A DNA stretch of 64,000 bases from RYN-133 sp963754285. GTDB taxonomy: Bacteria; Actinomycetota; Actinomycetes; Mycobacteriales; Jatrophihabitantaceae. Each line of letters begins with the position of its first letter. Position 1 is the stretch's first letter. The notes below the pieces were generated by a model. That model saw only the letters and a list, made by a program, of their open reading frames with translations, was not told where the DNA came from and did no database searches. This document shows, one piece after another, positions 1-8,936 of this stretch. The position numbers were made by a program, and so were the translations under genes. The DNA lies in contig CAVWFN010000008.1 of assembly GCA_963754285.1 (NCBI GenBank), positions 124,001 through 188,000 of the forward strand. Direction: 5' to 3'.

Positions 1-891
1 GTCGGTCCACGACTCGACGGGGTCGAGGCGGTGGCCACGCAACTCGTCCTGAAGCTCCGGCAGCCGGAACTTCACGCTGATCTCGGTGAGCATCTCGGCG
101 CCGGCGGGCAGCTTCCAGTCGCGATCGAGGGCGTTGAAGTGCACGTCGACATCGCGTCGTGCGCGCAGCCACATCTCGACGCGATGCAGCTGCGGGTTCC
201 ATCGCGCGACGTGCTGGAAGTCGTCGACGTAGAGCCCCTCGGCGTCGAGTTCGGCGCGCAGCACCTCGATGAGGTTGCGGTTGAACTCGGCGGTGATGCC
301 CGAGCTGTCGTCGTAGGCCGCGATCAGCCGCGACGGTGGCTTGACGAGGTCGGCGCCGAGCAGGAAGTGATCGCCCGGAGCGAGCGCGTCGGCGATGCGC
401 GAGAGGAACTGGTCGCGCTCGTCGTCGTCGAAGTTTCCGATCGTCCCGCCCAGGAAGATGATCAACCGCTCCCCCGGCGTGCCGGGCAGCTCGGCGAACG
501 GCTCGTTGAAGTCGGCAACGACGGGCTCGACGGTGACGCTCGGGTAGTCGGCGGCGATCAACTGGGCGGCCTCGGTGAGCACCTCGGCGCTGACGTCGAG
601 CGGGACGAACAGCAGCGTCCGATCACCGGCGGTGAACGCCGACAGCAGCAGGCGCGTCTTGGTCGACATGCCCGAACCCAGCTCGAGCATCGTCGTCGCC
701 TTCGTGAGCGCCACGATGTCGTCGCTGTGCACTTCGAGGATCTCGGTCTCGCGCCGGGTCGGGTAGTACTCGGGCAGGCGCGTGATCTCGTCGAACAGGC
801 GGCTGCCGCGCTCGTCGTAGAACCAGCGTGCGGGCAGCGACGGAGGGTCCTGCCACAACCCGTCGCGGACGTCGTCGTGGATCTGGGTCAC
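1..891 (-). CDS. egtD: L-histidine N-alpha-methyltransferase EgtD (3' end cut by window edge)
   Basis: SAM-dependent trimethylation of histidine to hercynine, the first committed step of ergothioneine synthesis; cytosolic. The reverse-strand reading gives 297 codons with the family landmarks: PARWFYDERGSRLFDEIT near residue 20, PEYYPTRRE, a SAM-binding ELGSGMSTKT segment, then FLGGTIGNF. The family is about 320 residues, so roughly 25 C-terminal residues lie outside the window. Start taken as GTG at 891, which overlaps the egtB stop as GTGA, implying translational coupling. It follows egtB directly, as in other actinobacterial ergothioneine clusters; egtA, egtC and egtE are not visible here. 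Confidence 0.93.
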   Translation of the reverse strand, partial: MTQIHDDVRDGLWQDPPSLPARWFYDERGSRLFDEITRLPEYYPTRRETEILEVHSDDIVALTKATTMLELGSGMSTKTRLLLSAFTAGDRTLLFVPLDVSAEVLTEAAQLIAADYPSVTVEPVVADFNEPFAELPGTPGERLIIFLGGTIGNFDDDERDQFLSRIADALAPGDHFLLGADLVKPPSRLIAAYDDSSGITAEFNRNLIEVLRAELDAEGLYVDDFQHVARWNPQLHRVEMWLRARRDVDVHFNALDRDWKLPAGAEMLTEISVKFRLPELQDELRGHRLDPVESWTD

Positions 892-2120
892 CGTGCCAGC
901 CTCAGGCCGCTGAACGCCCATCTCGAGTGCGCCGGGAAGAAGTTGCGGTAGGTGATGCGCTCGTGGCCCGCCGGCGTGGCCGCGCTCGCGCCGCGCAGCA
1001 CGTGCTGGTCACACATGAACTTGCCGTTGTACTCGCCGACCGCGCCGTTGGCCGGGACGAAGCCCGGGTAGGGCAGGTACGCCGAGGCCGTCCACTCCCA
1101 GACGTCGCCGACCATGGCCGCGCCGGCGATTCCGGGGTGCACCCGGTCGGCGTCGAGCAGTTGCCCCCGCAGCTCGGGACGCCGGCTCGCCGCGGCTTCC
1201 CACTCGAACTCGGTGGGCAGCCGGGCGCCGGCCCAACGAGCGAACGCGTCGGCCTCGTAGAAGGACACGTGGCACACGGGCTCGGCCGGCACGACCGCAC
1301 GCCGTCCGGACAGCGTGAACGTCGTCCATTGCCCGTCGTGGTCGTCCCAGTAGCCGGGAGCGTCCCAGCCGGTGCTCTGCAGGTGCGCCCAGCCGTCGGA
1401 CAGCCACAGGTCGGCGCGGCGGTAGCCGCCGTCGGCCATGAACTCGAGCCAGTCGGCGTTGGTGACCGCACGCTCGGCGATCTCGAAGTCTTCGAGGAAG
1501 ACCCGGTGCCGCGGGCCCTCGTTGTCGTAGGCGAAACCGGAACCGTCGTGGCCGACCTCGGTGACGCCGCCCTCGACACGGCGCCAGGCCTGGGGCGTCA
1601 GCGCGACGTCAGCGTCGGCCGGACGCTCGACATAGCCGGGTGCGAACGCGTGCGTCGAGAACAGATGCTTGATGTCCATCAGCAGCAGCTCTTGATGCTG
1701 CTGTTCGTGATTGCAACCGAGCTCGACCAACTCGAGCGCCCGCTCGTCGAGGCGGCCCGCATCGAGCGCCCGCACGACGGCGTCCTGGACGTACTCGCGG
1801 TACCGCGCGATGTCGGTGATGCCGGGACGGGTGACGAGCCCACGCTGGGGACGTGGATGCCGCGGCCCGACGGCCTCGTAGTAGCTGTTGAACAGGAACC
1901 GGTAGCTCGGGTCGTACTCGTGATAGCCCGGGTCGGGTCGGAGGATGAACTCCTCGAAGAACCACGTCGTGTGCGCGCGATGCCATTTCGTCGGGCTGGC
2001 GTCCGGCATCGACTGCGGCGTCTGGTCTTCGGCCGACAGCCGCGAGGCGAGCAGGTCGGTCGTCGACCGGACGTCCAGGAACTGCTCGGTGAGTTGGGTG
2101 GAATCGGTGATCAGCGTCAT
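888..2120 (-). CDS. egtB: Hercynylcysteine S-oxide synthase EgtB
   Basis: Non-haem iron sulfoxide synthase that joins gamma-glutamylcysteine (or cysteine) to hercynine with O2. The 410 residues show an N-terminal DinB-like bundle with the iron ligands in KWHRAHTTWFFEEF (around H47/H50) and NHEQQHQELLL (H138 and H142), and a C-terminal formylglycine-generating-enzyme-like domain with VGDVWEWTASAY and the family end TYRNFFPAHSRWAFSGLRLAR. Start ATG at 2120 has a GGAGG Shine-Dalgarno about 6 nt upstream. It is the promoter-proximal gene of a coupled egtB-egtD pair. The 190 bp upstream (2121-2310) hold no gene. Confidence 0.96.
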   Translation of the reverse strand: MTLITDSTQLTEQFLDVRSTTDLLASRLSAEDQTPQSMPDASPTKWHRAHTTWFFEEFILRPDPGYHEYDPSYRFLFNSYYEAVGPRHPRPQRGLVTRPGITDIARYREYVQDAVVRALDAGRLDERALELVELGCNHEQQHQELLLMDIKHLFSTHAFAPGYVERPADADVALTPQAWRRVEGGVTEVGHDGSGFAYDNEGPRHRVFLEDFEIAERAVTNADWLEFMADGGYRRADLWLSDGWAHLQSTGWDAPGYWDDHDGQWTTFTLSGRRAVVPAEPVCHVSFYEADAFARWAGARLPTEFEWEAAASRRPELRGQLLDADRVHPGIAGAAMVGDVWEWTASAYLPYPGFVPANGAVGEYNGKFMCDQHVLRGASAATPAGHERITYRNFFPAHSRWAFSGLRLAR

Positions 2121-2310
2121 TGCCGTCCTCCGTGGCGCCGTCTGTGTCCCGTGACGTGGTTGTCACGCGTGTCTGGCGGCTCCGAAGGGCCGCGACTCGT
2201 GCTGATTGAGTTGTATCCGCTCCTGCCGACAACGGTACGCCGAACCGGCAGACCGAGCGTGGCCGACTTCTTGCAATCCGCTTACCGGCCGATGAATCAA
2301 CAGCGGTGGG

Positions 2311-3132
2311 TCAGAGAGCAACCGTCCCGACGATACCGACGACGGTGTCGCCGCCGATCCAGATGTCCGCGCCGTCCTGTCGCACGTACACCCGCCCCCG
2401 GCGCTGCAGCACCGTGCCCTGGCTGACGACGTAGGACGCGGGCGCGATGCCGGCCGGGATCAGCCACTGAGCGATCGCCGCGTTGAGGCTGCCGGTGACC
2501 GGATCCTCGCCGGACGTGACGACCGGTGTCATTGCCCGCACCTCGAAGTCGACGGGCGATCCTGGCGGGTAGGCGCCGATGATGCCGACGTTGGGCAGGT
2601 TGGCCCAGTCCGGCTCGACGGCGAGCACGGCGTCGGCGTCACGCAGCAGCAGCGCGACCCAGCCCGGCCCGTTGTCGGCCCACTGCGCGTCGACGACGTC
2701 GTCCGGCGCTAGTCGCAGCGCGGCCACGACCGCGGTCAGGTCAGCGGCATCGACCGGCCCACCGCGGAACAAGGGCGGCGCGGCGAGCGCCAGGCGGGCG
2801 CCGTCGCGACGGATGCGGACCAGCCCGGCGCCGCATTCCTGCACGATGTCCTCGCCCTTCGGCACTCCACCGTTCTCGAGCCAGGCCCGCGCCGAGCCGA
2901 GCGTCGGGTGACCGGCGAAGGGCAGTTCCCGGGCCGCGGTGAAGATCCGCAACCGGTAGTCGGCGGACGGGTCGTCGGGCGGCAGCACGAACGTCGTCTC
3001 CGACAGGTTCGTCCATCGCGCGAAGGCGGCGAGCTGCTCGTCGTCGAGCCCGTCCGCGTCGTGGACCACGGCAACCGGGTTGCCGTAACCGAGTTCGTCG
3101 GTGAACACGTCGACCTGGCTGAAGGCTCGCAC
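2311..3132 (-). CDS. PhzF-family isomerase/epimerase-like protein
   Basis: 273 residues of the PhzF/DapF-like fold. Visible landmarks are the N-terminal VDVFTDELGYGNPVAVV, the LSETTFVLPP segment with the conserved acidic residue, ELPFAGHPTLGSA, and the C-terminal TSGEDPVTGSLN. PhzF relatives isomerise small acids; the substrate here cannot be told from sequence. Start is GTG at 3132 with no clear Shine-Dalgarno. The gene is monocistronic, lying between the egt pair and the nuclease, and a structured inverted repeat (3169-3267) sits just upstream. Confidence 0.9.
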   Translation of the reverse strand: MRAFSQVDVFTDELGYGNPVAVVHDADGLDDEQLAAFARWTNLSETTFVLPPDDPSADYRLRIFTAARELPFAGHPTLGSARAWLENGGVPKGEDIVQECGAGLVRIRRDGARLALAAPPLFRGGPVDAADLTAVVAALRLAPDDVVDAQWADNGPGWVALLLRDADAVLAVEPDWANLPNVGIIGAYPPGSPVDFEVRAMTPVVTSGEDPVTGSLNAAIAQWLIPAGIAPASYVVSQGTVLQRRGRVYVRQDGADIWIGGDTVVGIVGTVAL

Positions 3133-3168
3133 GCGTCCAGTCCATCAGATCGCAGCTCGCCCCTCACA

Positions 3169-3267
3169 GTGAGTGGCGCCTTTTCCGGTGAGTGGCGCGG
3201 TATCCGTGCTCGCTCCGCAAGCGTCACTCGGATAGTCGCGCCACTCACCATCGAAACGCGCCACTCA
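3169..3267. repeat. Double-arm intergenic palindrome A
   Basis: Two direct copies of GTGAGTGGCGC (3169-3179, 3188-3198; period 19) are followed by two inverted copies GCGCCACTCA (3238-3248, 3258-3267; period 20), with 39 nt between the inner arms. The inner arms extend into a near-perfect stem of about 19 bp. It lies between the nuclease stop at 3280 and the PhzF start at 3132, so it could terminate the nuclease transcript. The same 19/20 geometry recurs at 36556-36622 and 60049-60114. Confidence 0.85.
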
Positions 3268-3279
3268 ACGTGGCGGTGG

Positions 3280-5709
3280 TCAGGGTTTGAGGTCGACGAC
3301 CTGCGGATCGTGGTCGGAGACCTGCGCGCTGTACTCGCTGTTGACGTGCACGACCTGGTACTTGACGTCCTTGACCTTGGGCGTCACCAGGATGTGGTCG
3401 AGCACCTGCGAGATGCCGTCGTACACATAGGTGTACTGCTGGTCGGTCGGCAGCGTCGTGATCAGGTCCGTCAGGATCTGCGGGCCCGTGCCGTCGGCCG
3501 TGCCGGTTTCGAGCGCGCGCAGCGGCGGGCTGAACTGGTAGTCGTTCAGGTCGCCGACCACCGCGACCGCCGCCTTCGGATCGACGTCCAGGATGCGTTG
3601 CACGAAGTCGTGCACGACCTGCGCCTGTCCAGCGCGTTGGGTCCGCGACGACTGCGCCGGGTACTGGTAGCGGCCGTCCGCGTTCTGGTCGCCGAGCTTC
3701 GCGTCGAAGTGGTTCGCGACCACGAAGACCGACTGCCCGCGGAACTCGAATTGCCCGACCAGCGGCTTGCGGCTCGACGTCCACACCGGGTTGGTCGGGT
3801 CGATGCGACCCGGTGAGAGCGTGAGCGCCGGCGCCTTCTTGATCGTCGTGACCGCCGTCCCGGTCGTCGAGCGGTTGGTGTTCACCGAACCGCGATCGAC
3901 GAACGTGACGCGGTCGGGGTTGTACAAGAACGCGGTGCGGATGTTGCCGCCCGGCTCGCCGCCGTCCTGGTCGTTGACCGGATCGATCTCGCGGTAGTTG
4001 TAACTCGGTCCACCCGCCGTCTCGATGTCGCCGATCAACTTCTTCAGCGTCTGGTCGGCGGCGACGGTGCCGTCGTCCGTGGCACCGCTGTTGTCCTGGA
4101 TCTCCTCCAGGGCAACGATGTCCGGCGATGCGAGGTTCTGCACCACGCCCTGTGCCAGTGCGGTGAACTTCGAGTCAGGATCGCTCGGCGCGAGGTTCTC
4201 GACGTTGTACGTCGCGATCGACAACTGCTGTGCCGTGCCCTTCTGTGCCACGACCGGCGCCAGATGGTTGTGCACGACGGTGCCGAGCGTGGACGCCTCG
4301 AGCACGTAACCGCCGAAGATCGACCAGTCGATCGGTCCGACGGTCGCGCCCTGCAGCACATCGCCCACATCGAGGCCGGGCGACGACCCGTCGAGCGTCG
4401 CGATCTCGAGCCGGCCGGACGGGGTTGCGTTGTCCGCGAGCAGTTCCGTCCCGCCCCGGTAGGTCGTGTCCTGGTCGGGCTTGGTCGTGACGTACTGCTC
4501 GCCGTACTGGTTGGACGGACCGACGACGCGTGCGTCGTCGACCTCGACCCGCATCCCTTCGATCGACTCGTAGTAGTCGAGCGCCGATCGGGACGGCGTG
4601 ATCGGCGTGTTCTCGATGTTGCCGCCGCCGAGATCGGGAGCGTACGTGTCAGGCACGGTGGTCGGGGTGATGACGATCGGGGCCGGCAGCGCGTTGCCGC
4701 TCGACACGACGGTCACGGTCGGCGACCCGATCTCGGTCACCGACAGGTTGGACGTGCTCGAGAGCGTCTCACCGCTGGACAGCGCGTAGTAGTCGCTGAC
4801 GGTGCCGCTGACCAGAACCGAGTCGCCGGGCGAGACCGTCGGCTTCGACGAGGTGTAGACGAAGATGCCTTCGCTGGTGGCGGGATTGTTGTCAGGATTC
4901 GGGTCCTGCATCCAGAAGCCGTCGCTGGAGGTCGTGCGCACGGCCGTGACGATGCCCGGAACGTTGGTGACGCTGTCCTTGTCGTGCGGAGACACCCACG
5001 TCGTGCCCTGGATGTCGTGGATGCGCAGCGGGCCTGGCTGCCCGCCACCGCCGCCGCCCCCCGTTGTTCCGCTGTTGGTCGGCGTCGGCGTCGCGTTGGT
5101 GAAGTCGGCGCTGTTGTTGTCGGTGTCGGTGCCGCTCCCATCGCGCTGTTGCGACTCGCTGTTCGGGTTGGTGGCCGCGAGCGGCACGGGCGCCGTCTCG
5201 CTGATTGCAGCCGTGCTGCCGTATCCGACGAGGTCGACGACGTCAGCGTCGGTGCCACAGGCGCTCGACGTGTTACAGGTCAGCGCGGTGGCCGCCGACG
5301 ACAGCGCGATCGTTCCGGCCGTACCCGACAACGCGATCGACCCGGTGGCGTCCGGGGTGGGCAGTGCTTGCGTGCCGCCGGTGCCGGGCGCCTCTTCGAC
5401 GAGGTAGTGCGCGCCGGCCGGGATGCTCCCGGTCAGTGTCGTGACCTGCCAGGTGGTCGAAGTGGGCGACGACGAGTGGTACTGCACCGACCAGTTCGAC
5501 AGGTCGACCGCAGAGGCGCTGCGGTTGTAGAGCTCGATGAAGTCGTTGGTGAGCGTGGCGCCGCTGTTGCCGCCGGCGCCGTAGACCTCGCTGATCACGA
5601 CGGTCGACGAGGGCGCAGCTTCGGCGGTGCTGCCGACCTCGGCCAGCGCGAGCGTGAGGGCGCCGGCACCGGCCACGGCCACGGCGAGGCGCAAATACGA
5701 AGAATGCAC
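3280..5709 (-). CDS. Secreted lamin-tail-domain endonuclease/exonuclease/phosphatase (ExeM/NucH-like)
   Basis: Predicted extracellular nuclease of 809 residues. A signal peptide (about residues 1-32, ending STAEAAP) precedes a lamin-tail domain (about 36-150: VVISEVYGAGGNSG, DFIELYNRS, LSNWSVQY), a glycine run, an OB-like middle part, and a C-terminal EEP domain (from about 505) with the metal/catalytic motifs TYNVENL, DIVALEEIQD, VVANHFDAKL, AVVGDLND and SDHDPQVVD. Start is GTG at 5709, chosen because GGAGG lies 5 nt upstream and a signal peptide follows; the frame stays open further upstream but that part only shadows the acyl-CoA dehydrogenase. ExeM-type enzymes degrade extracellular DNA; that role is inferred. 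Confidence 0.9.
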   Translation of the reverse strand: MHSSYLRLAVAVAGAGALTLALAEVGSTAEAAPSSTVVISEVYGAGGNSGATLTNDFIELYNRSASAVDLSNWSVQYHSSSPTSTTWQVTTLTGSIPAGAHYLVEEAPGTGGTQALPTPDATGSIALSGTAGTIALSSAATALTCNTSSACGTDADVVDLVGYGSTAAISETAPVPLAATNPNSESQQRDGSGTDTDNNSADFTNATPTPTNSGTTGGGGGGGQPGPLRIHDIQGTTWVSPHDKDSVTNVPGIVTAVRTTSSDGFWMQDPNPDNNPATSEGIFVYTSSKPTVSPGDSVLVSGTVSDYYALSSGETLSSTSNLSVTEIGSPTVTVVSSGNALPAPIVITPTTVPDTYAPDLGGGNIENTPITPSRSALDYYESIEGMRVEVDDARVVGPSNQYGEQYVTTKPDQDTTYRGGTELLADNATPSGRLEIATLDGSSPGLDVGDVLQGATVGPIDWSIFGGYVLEASTLGTVVHNHLAPVVAQKGTAQQLSIATYNVENLAPSDPDSKFTALAQGVVQNLASPDIVALEEIQDNSGATDDGTVAADQTLKKLIGDIETAGGPSYNYREIDPVNDQDGGEPGGNIRTAFLYNPDRVTFVDRGSVNTNRSTTGTAVTTIKKAPALTLSPGRIDPTNPVWTSSRKPLVGQFEFRGQSVFVVANHFDAKLGDQNADGRYQYPAQSSRTQRAGQAQVVHDFVQRILDVDPKAAVAVVGDLNDYQFSPPLRALETGTADGTGPQILTDLITTLPTDQQYTYVYDGISQVLDHILVTPKVKDVKYQVVHVNSEYSAQVSDHDPQVVDLKP

Positions 5710-5819
5710 GTTTTCCTCCGGAATGAGATGTTCCTGAGGAAGTGTGCACCCATGAGGTGACGCAGAGGAAACAGGGCGGCGAACAAACCCCGGCGCGCCG
5801 CCGAGCAGGCGCTGACGGG

Positions 5820-6977
5820 CTACTTGATCAGGTTGCGCGCCATGACCATGCGGTTGATCTGGTTGGTGCCCTCGTAGATCTGGGTGATCTTGGCGTCGCG
5901 CATCATCCGCTCGACCGGGAAATCCTTGGTGAACCCGTACCCACCGAACAGCTGGACGGCATCGGTGGTCACCGACATCGCTGTGTCGGAGGCGAACACC
6001 TTCGCTGCGGACGAGGTGAAGGTCAGCGCACCGGTGTCGCGCTCGGCCTTCGCCGCCGCCGCGTAGACGAGATGGCGCGAGGCTTCGACGCGCATCGCCA
6101 TGTCGGCGAGCATGAACTGGAGGCCCTGGAAATCTGCGAGTCGGCGTCCGAACTGTTGGCGCTGCTTCACGTAGCCGACCGCCGCGTCGAGTGCACCCTG
6201 CGCGATGCCGAGCGCCTGCGCACCGATCGCGAGCCGGGTGTGGTCGAGCGTGCGCAGCGCGGTCTTGAAGCCCGTGCCCGGCTCGCCGATGATGCGGTCG
6301 GCCGGAATCGTGCAGTCCTCGAAGTAGATCTCGCAGGTCGGGCTGCCCTTGATGCCCAGCTTGCGTTCCTTGGCGCCGACCGAGAAGCCGGGGTCGTCCT
6401 TGTGCACGACGAACGCCGAGATGCCGTTCGCACCTTTGTCGGGATCGGTGACCGCCATGACGGTGTAGAAGGTCGAGACGCCGGCGTTGGTGATCCAGCA
6501 CTTCGTGCCGTTGAGCACCCAGTGGTCGCCGTCGAGCACGGCACGAGTGCGCATCGCGGCGGCGTCCGAACCGGCCTCCCGTTCGGACAGCGCGTAGCTG
6601 ATCATCGCCTCGCCGGACGCGATCGGGCCGAGCACGTCTTTCTTCAACTGCTCCGACCCGGACAGGATGATCGGCTGCGAGCCGAGCTTGTTGACGGCCG
6701 GGATCAGCGAGGACGAGGCGCACGCCCGCGCGACCTCTTCGACGACGATGCACGTCGAGATCGCATCGGCTCCGACCCCGCCGTACTCCTCCGGGATGTG
6801 CACGGCATGGAAGCCGGCCCGCACCAGCGCGTCGTAGACGTCGTGGGGGAACTCCGCGGTCTCGTCGATGTCGGCCGCGCGCGGCGCGATCTTGTCGTCA
6901 GCGAGTTCGCGCACCGCTTGGCGCAGCATGTCCTGCTCGTCGCTGAGTCGGTACTGGTCGAAGTCCGGGTTGGCCAT
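5820..6977 (-). CDS. Acyl-CoA dehydrogenase
   Basis: FAD-dependent alpha,beta-dehydrogenation of an acyl-CoA, passing electrons to ETF. 385 residues, a normal length. Visible family motifs are YALSEREAGSDAAAM (FAD/substrate contact), WITNAGVSTFYTV, the KLGIKGSPTCEIYFEDC strand, GRRLADFQGLQFMLADM and the C-terminal QIYEGTNQINR, whose Glu (about E369) is the catalytic base position. Chain-length preference cannot be read. Start ATG at 6977; TACTAT at 6985-6990 (minus strand) lies exactly 7 nt upstream, so the mRNA is probably leaderless. It is divergent from the ECF41 partner gene. Confidence 0.94.
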   Translation of the reverse strand: MANPDFDQYRLSDEQDMLRQAVRELADDKIAPRAADIDETAEFPHDVYDALVRAGFHAVHIPEEYGGVGADAISTCIVVEEVARACASSSLIPAVNKLGSQPIILSGSEQLKKDVLGPIASGEAMISYALSEREAGSDAAAMRTRAVLDGDHWVLNGTKCWITNAGVSTFYTVMAVTDPDKGANGISAFVVHKDDPGFSVGAKERKLGIKGSPTCEIYFEDCTIPADRIIGEPGTGFKTALRTLDHTRLAIGAQALGIAQGALDAAVGYVKQRQQFGRRLADFQGLQFMLADMAMRVEASRHLVYAAAAKAERDTGALTFTSSAAKVFASDTAMSVTTDAVQLFGGYGFTKDFPVERMMRDAKITQIYEGTNQINRMVMARNLIK

Positions 6978-7014
6978 GGCACCGATAGTAGGACGACCTA
7001 GTAGTTGCCCTGGG

Positions 7015-7042
7015 TGTCACACAGGGCCGCGTGTGCTACGTC
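7015..7042 (+). promoter_or_regulatory. ECF41-type promoter
   Basis: TGTCACA (7015-7021), 17 nt, CGTC (7039-7042). This matches the -35/-10 pair described for ECF41 sigma factors (TGTCACA, about 16 nt, CGTC). The ATG of the epimerase follows 8 nt after CGTC, so transcription would begin at or near the start codon. The ECF41 gene itself lies immediately downstream, implying autoregulation. Confidence 0.75.
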
Positions 7043-7050
7043 TCCAGGCC

Positions 7051-7989
7051 ATGAAGGTCTTTCTCGCCGGCGGGGCCGGCGCAATCGGACGGCGGCTGGT
7101 GCCGCAGTTGCTCGAGGCGGGGCACGAGGTCGCGGCGACGACCCGCAGCAAGGACAAGGAAGCGGCGCTGCGCGCACTCGGTGCGCAGCCGGTCGTCATG
7201 GACGGTCTGGACGCCGCCTCGGTCGGCGCCGCGGTGGCGTCGGCCGAACCAGAGGTGGTCATCCATCAGATGACGTCGATCGACGGCGTTCCGGACTTCA
7301 AGCACTTCGACCGCGCGTTCGCCGTGACCAACCGGCTCCGGACCGAGGGCACCGACCACCTGCTCGCGGCGGCCCGGGCCGGCGGCGTGCGGCGGGTCAT
7401 TCTGCAGAGCTACACCGGCTGGCCCAACGAGCGCACGGGCGGACCGATCAAGACCGAGGACGACCCGCTCGACGACAATCCGCCGGCAAACCAACGGAAA
7501 TCGCTCGTCGCCATCCGGCACATCGAGGCAGCGGCGCGCGAGACGCCGCTCGAGGCGGTCGTGCTGAGGTACGCGAACTTCTACGGACCGGATGTCACGG
7601 AAGCGATGTTCGACGTCATCCGCGCACGCAAGTTCCCGATCGTCGGCAACGGTGCCGGCGTGTGGTGCTGGATTCATCTGGACGACGCCGCCGCAGCGAC
7701 GGTTGCCGCCGTGTCGCGTGGCAGCGGTGTCTACAACATCGTCGACGACGAACCGACCGCCGCGCGTGACATGCTGCCCGCCATCGCAAGCATCATCGGA
7801 GCGAAGCCACCGCGCCGGGTACCGGCGTGGCTGGCGCGCCCGCTCGCGGGCTCCGTCGGAGTCACCATGCTCACCGAGATGCGCGGCTCGTCCAATGCAA
7901 AGGCCAAGCGCGACCTCGGCTGGGAGCCGCGGTGGCGATCGTGGCGCGATGGCATGCGCCACGAGGCCGCGGCAGGATCGCAGTCGTGA
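7051..7989 (+). CDS. NAD-dependent epimerase/dehydratase, ECF41 partner (COE-type)
   Basis: 312-residue Rossmann protein of the extended SDR type. The N-terminal dinucleotide motif GGAGAIGRR is at about residues 7-15, followed by VVIHQMTS, RVILQSYTGW, LRYANFYGP and a C-terminal LGWEPRWRSWRDGM typical of nucleotide-sugar epimerase relatives. A canonical YxxxK is not obvious, so activity is uncertain. ECF41 sigma factors are commonly next to a carboxymuconolactone decarboxylase, oxidoreductase or epimerase (COE) gene that they control; this gene fits that slot, with an ECF41 promoter just upstream and a GTGA overlap with the sigma gene downstream. Start ATG at 7051, likely leaderless. Confidence 0.88.
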   Translation: MKVFLAGGAGAIGRRLVPQLLEAGHEVAATTRSKDKEAALRALGAQPVVMDGLDAASVGAAVASAEPEVVIHQMTSIDGVPDFKHFDRAFAVTNRLRTEGTDHLLAAARAGGVRRVILQSYTGWPNERTGGPIKTEDDPLDDNPPANQRKSLVAIRHIEAAARETPLEAVVLRYANFYGPDVTEAMFDVIRARKFPIVGNGAGVWCWIHLDDAAAATVAAVSRGSGVYNIVDDEPTAARDMLPAIASIIGAKPPRRVPAWLARPLAGSVGVTMLTEMRGSSNAKAKRDLGWEPRWRSWRDGMRHEAAAGSQS

Positions 7990-8888
7990 GCGAGCCGTTC
8001 GAGCAATTGCGGCCGTACCTGTTCTCGATCGCCTACCGGATGCTGTCGAGCGTCGCGGACGCCGAGGACGTGGTGCAGGAGGCGTATCTGCGCTATCACC
8101 GGACCGAGGCAGAGGTCGAATCGCCCAAGGCATATCTGTCCGCGGTCGTCACCCGGCTGTGCATCGACCACCTGCGCTCGGCGCGGGTTCGTCGCGAGAC
8201 CTATGTCGGCGCGTGGTTGCCGGAGCCGTTGCTCACCGACGGCGATGCGCATCCCGAGCACGCCGCAGTAGACGCCGACTCGCTCTCGATGGCATTCCTG
8301 CTCGTGCTCGAACGGCTGTCCCCCGTCGAACGCGCCGTGTTCTTGTTGCACGACGTCTTCGGCTACGACTTCGCCGAAGTCGCCGGCATCGTCGAGCGCA
8401 CGCCGGACAACTGCCGCCAGATCGGTGTCCGCGCGCGCCGGCACGTCAACGAGCAGGCGCCGCGGTTCGAGACGTCGCGTGCTGAGCGCGACGAGTTGGC
8501 GCAACGCTTCTTGGCCGCCTTCACCGAGGGCGACGTGGACGGGCTCGTGACCCTGCTGGCGGCCGATGTCGTCGTGCAGGGCGACGGGGGCGGGCATCAG
8601 CCGTCCTGGCCGAACGCGATCGTCGGCCGTGACAAGGTGGCGCGCCTGCTCGCCGCGCTGGCCGCGGACATCCGGCGCATGGGGGTCTCGGTGCGCCCGG
8701 TCGAGGTCAACGGCCAGCCGGGGGCGACGATCCACGCCGCCGACGGCGGCTTGATCAACGTCATCACGATCGACATCGCTGACGGCGTCGTCCAGACGGT
8801 GCGCTCGGTGATCAACCCGGACAAGCTGCACCATCTCGGCCGGCTCGCCGACCGGCAGTCGCTGCTCGACCAGCGCGCGCGCCGCTAG
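7986..8888 (+). CDS. ECF41-group RNA polymerase sigma factor (SigJ-like) with SnoaL extension
   Basis: 300 residues. Region 2 is at the N-terminus (FEQLRPYLFSIAYRMLSSVADAEDVVQE), region 4 follows (LSPVERAVFLLHDVFGYDFAEVA), and the C-terminal 100 residues form a SnoaL-like domain (FLAAFTEGDVDGLVTLLAADVV). Two signatures of ECF41 are present: DGGG at about residue 200 and NPDKL at about 277. In this group the extension takes the place of an anti-sigma factor. The start is GTG at 7986, overlapping the epimerase stop (GTGA), so the two are translationally coupled and both would be made from the promoter at 7015-7042. Confidence 0.93.
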   Translation: MSEPFEQLRPYLFSIAYRMLSSVADAEDVVQEAYLRYHRTEAEVESPKAYLSAVVTRLCIDHLRSARVRRETYVGAWLPEPLLTDGDAHPEHAAVDADSLSMAFLLVLERLSPVERAVFLLHDVFGYDFAEVAGIVERTPDNCRQIGVRARRHVNEQAPRFETSRAERDELAQRFLAAFTEGDVDGLVTLLAADVVVQGDGGGHQPSWPNAIVGRDKVARLLAALAADIRRMGVSVRPVEVNGQPGATIHAADGGLINVITIDIADGVVQTVRSVINPDKLHHLGRLADRQSLLDQRARR

Positions 8889-8936
8889 CCCGGGCGCTCC
8901 GCCGCCTCGGATAGGGTTCGCCCCGAGGAGGCTCCG

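Noticed and set aside
828..2426. Long plus-strand reading frame opposite egtB/egtD
   Set aside because: Composition is the Arg/Val/Asp-rich pattern of a reversed high-GC gene; the minus strand carries complete EgtB and EgtD motifs.
5710..6753. N-terminal extension of the secreted nuclease by 348 codons
   Set aside because: It runs antisense-in-frame through the acyl-CoA dehydrogenase gene; GTG 5709 has a good Shine-Dalgarno and begins a signal peptide.
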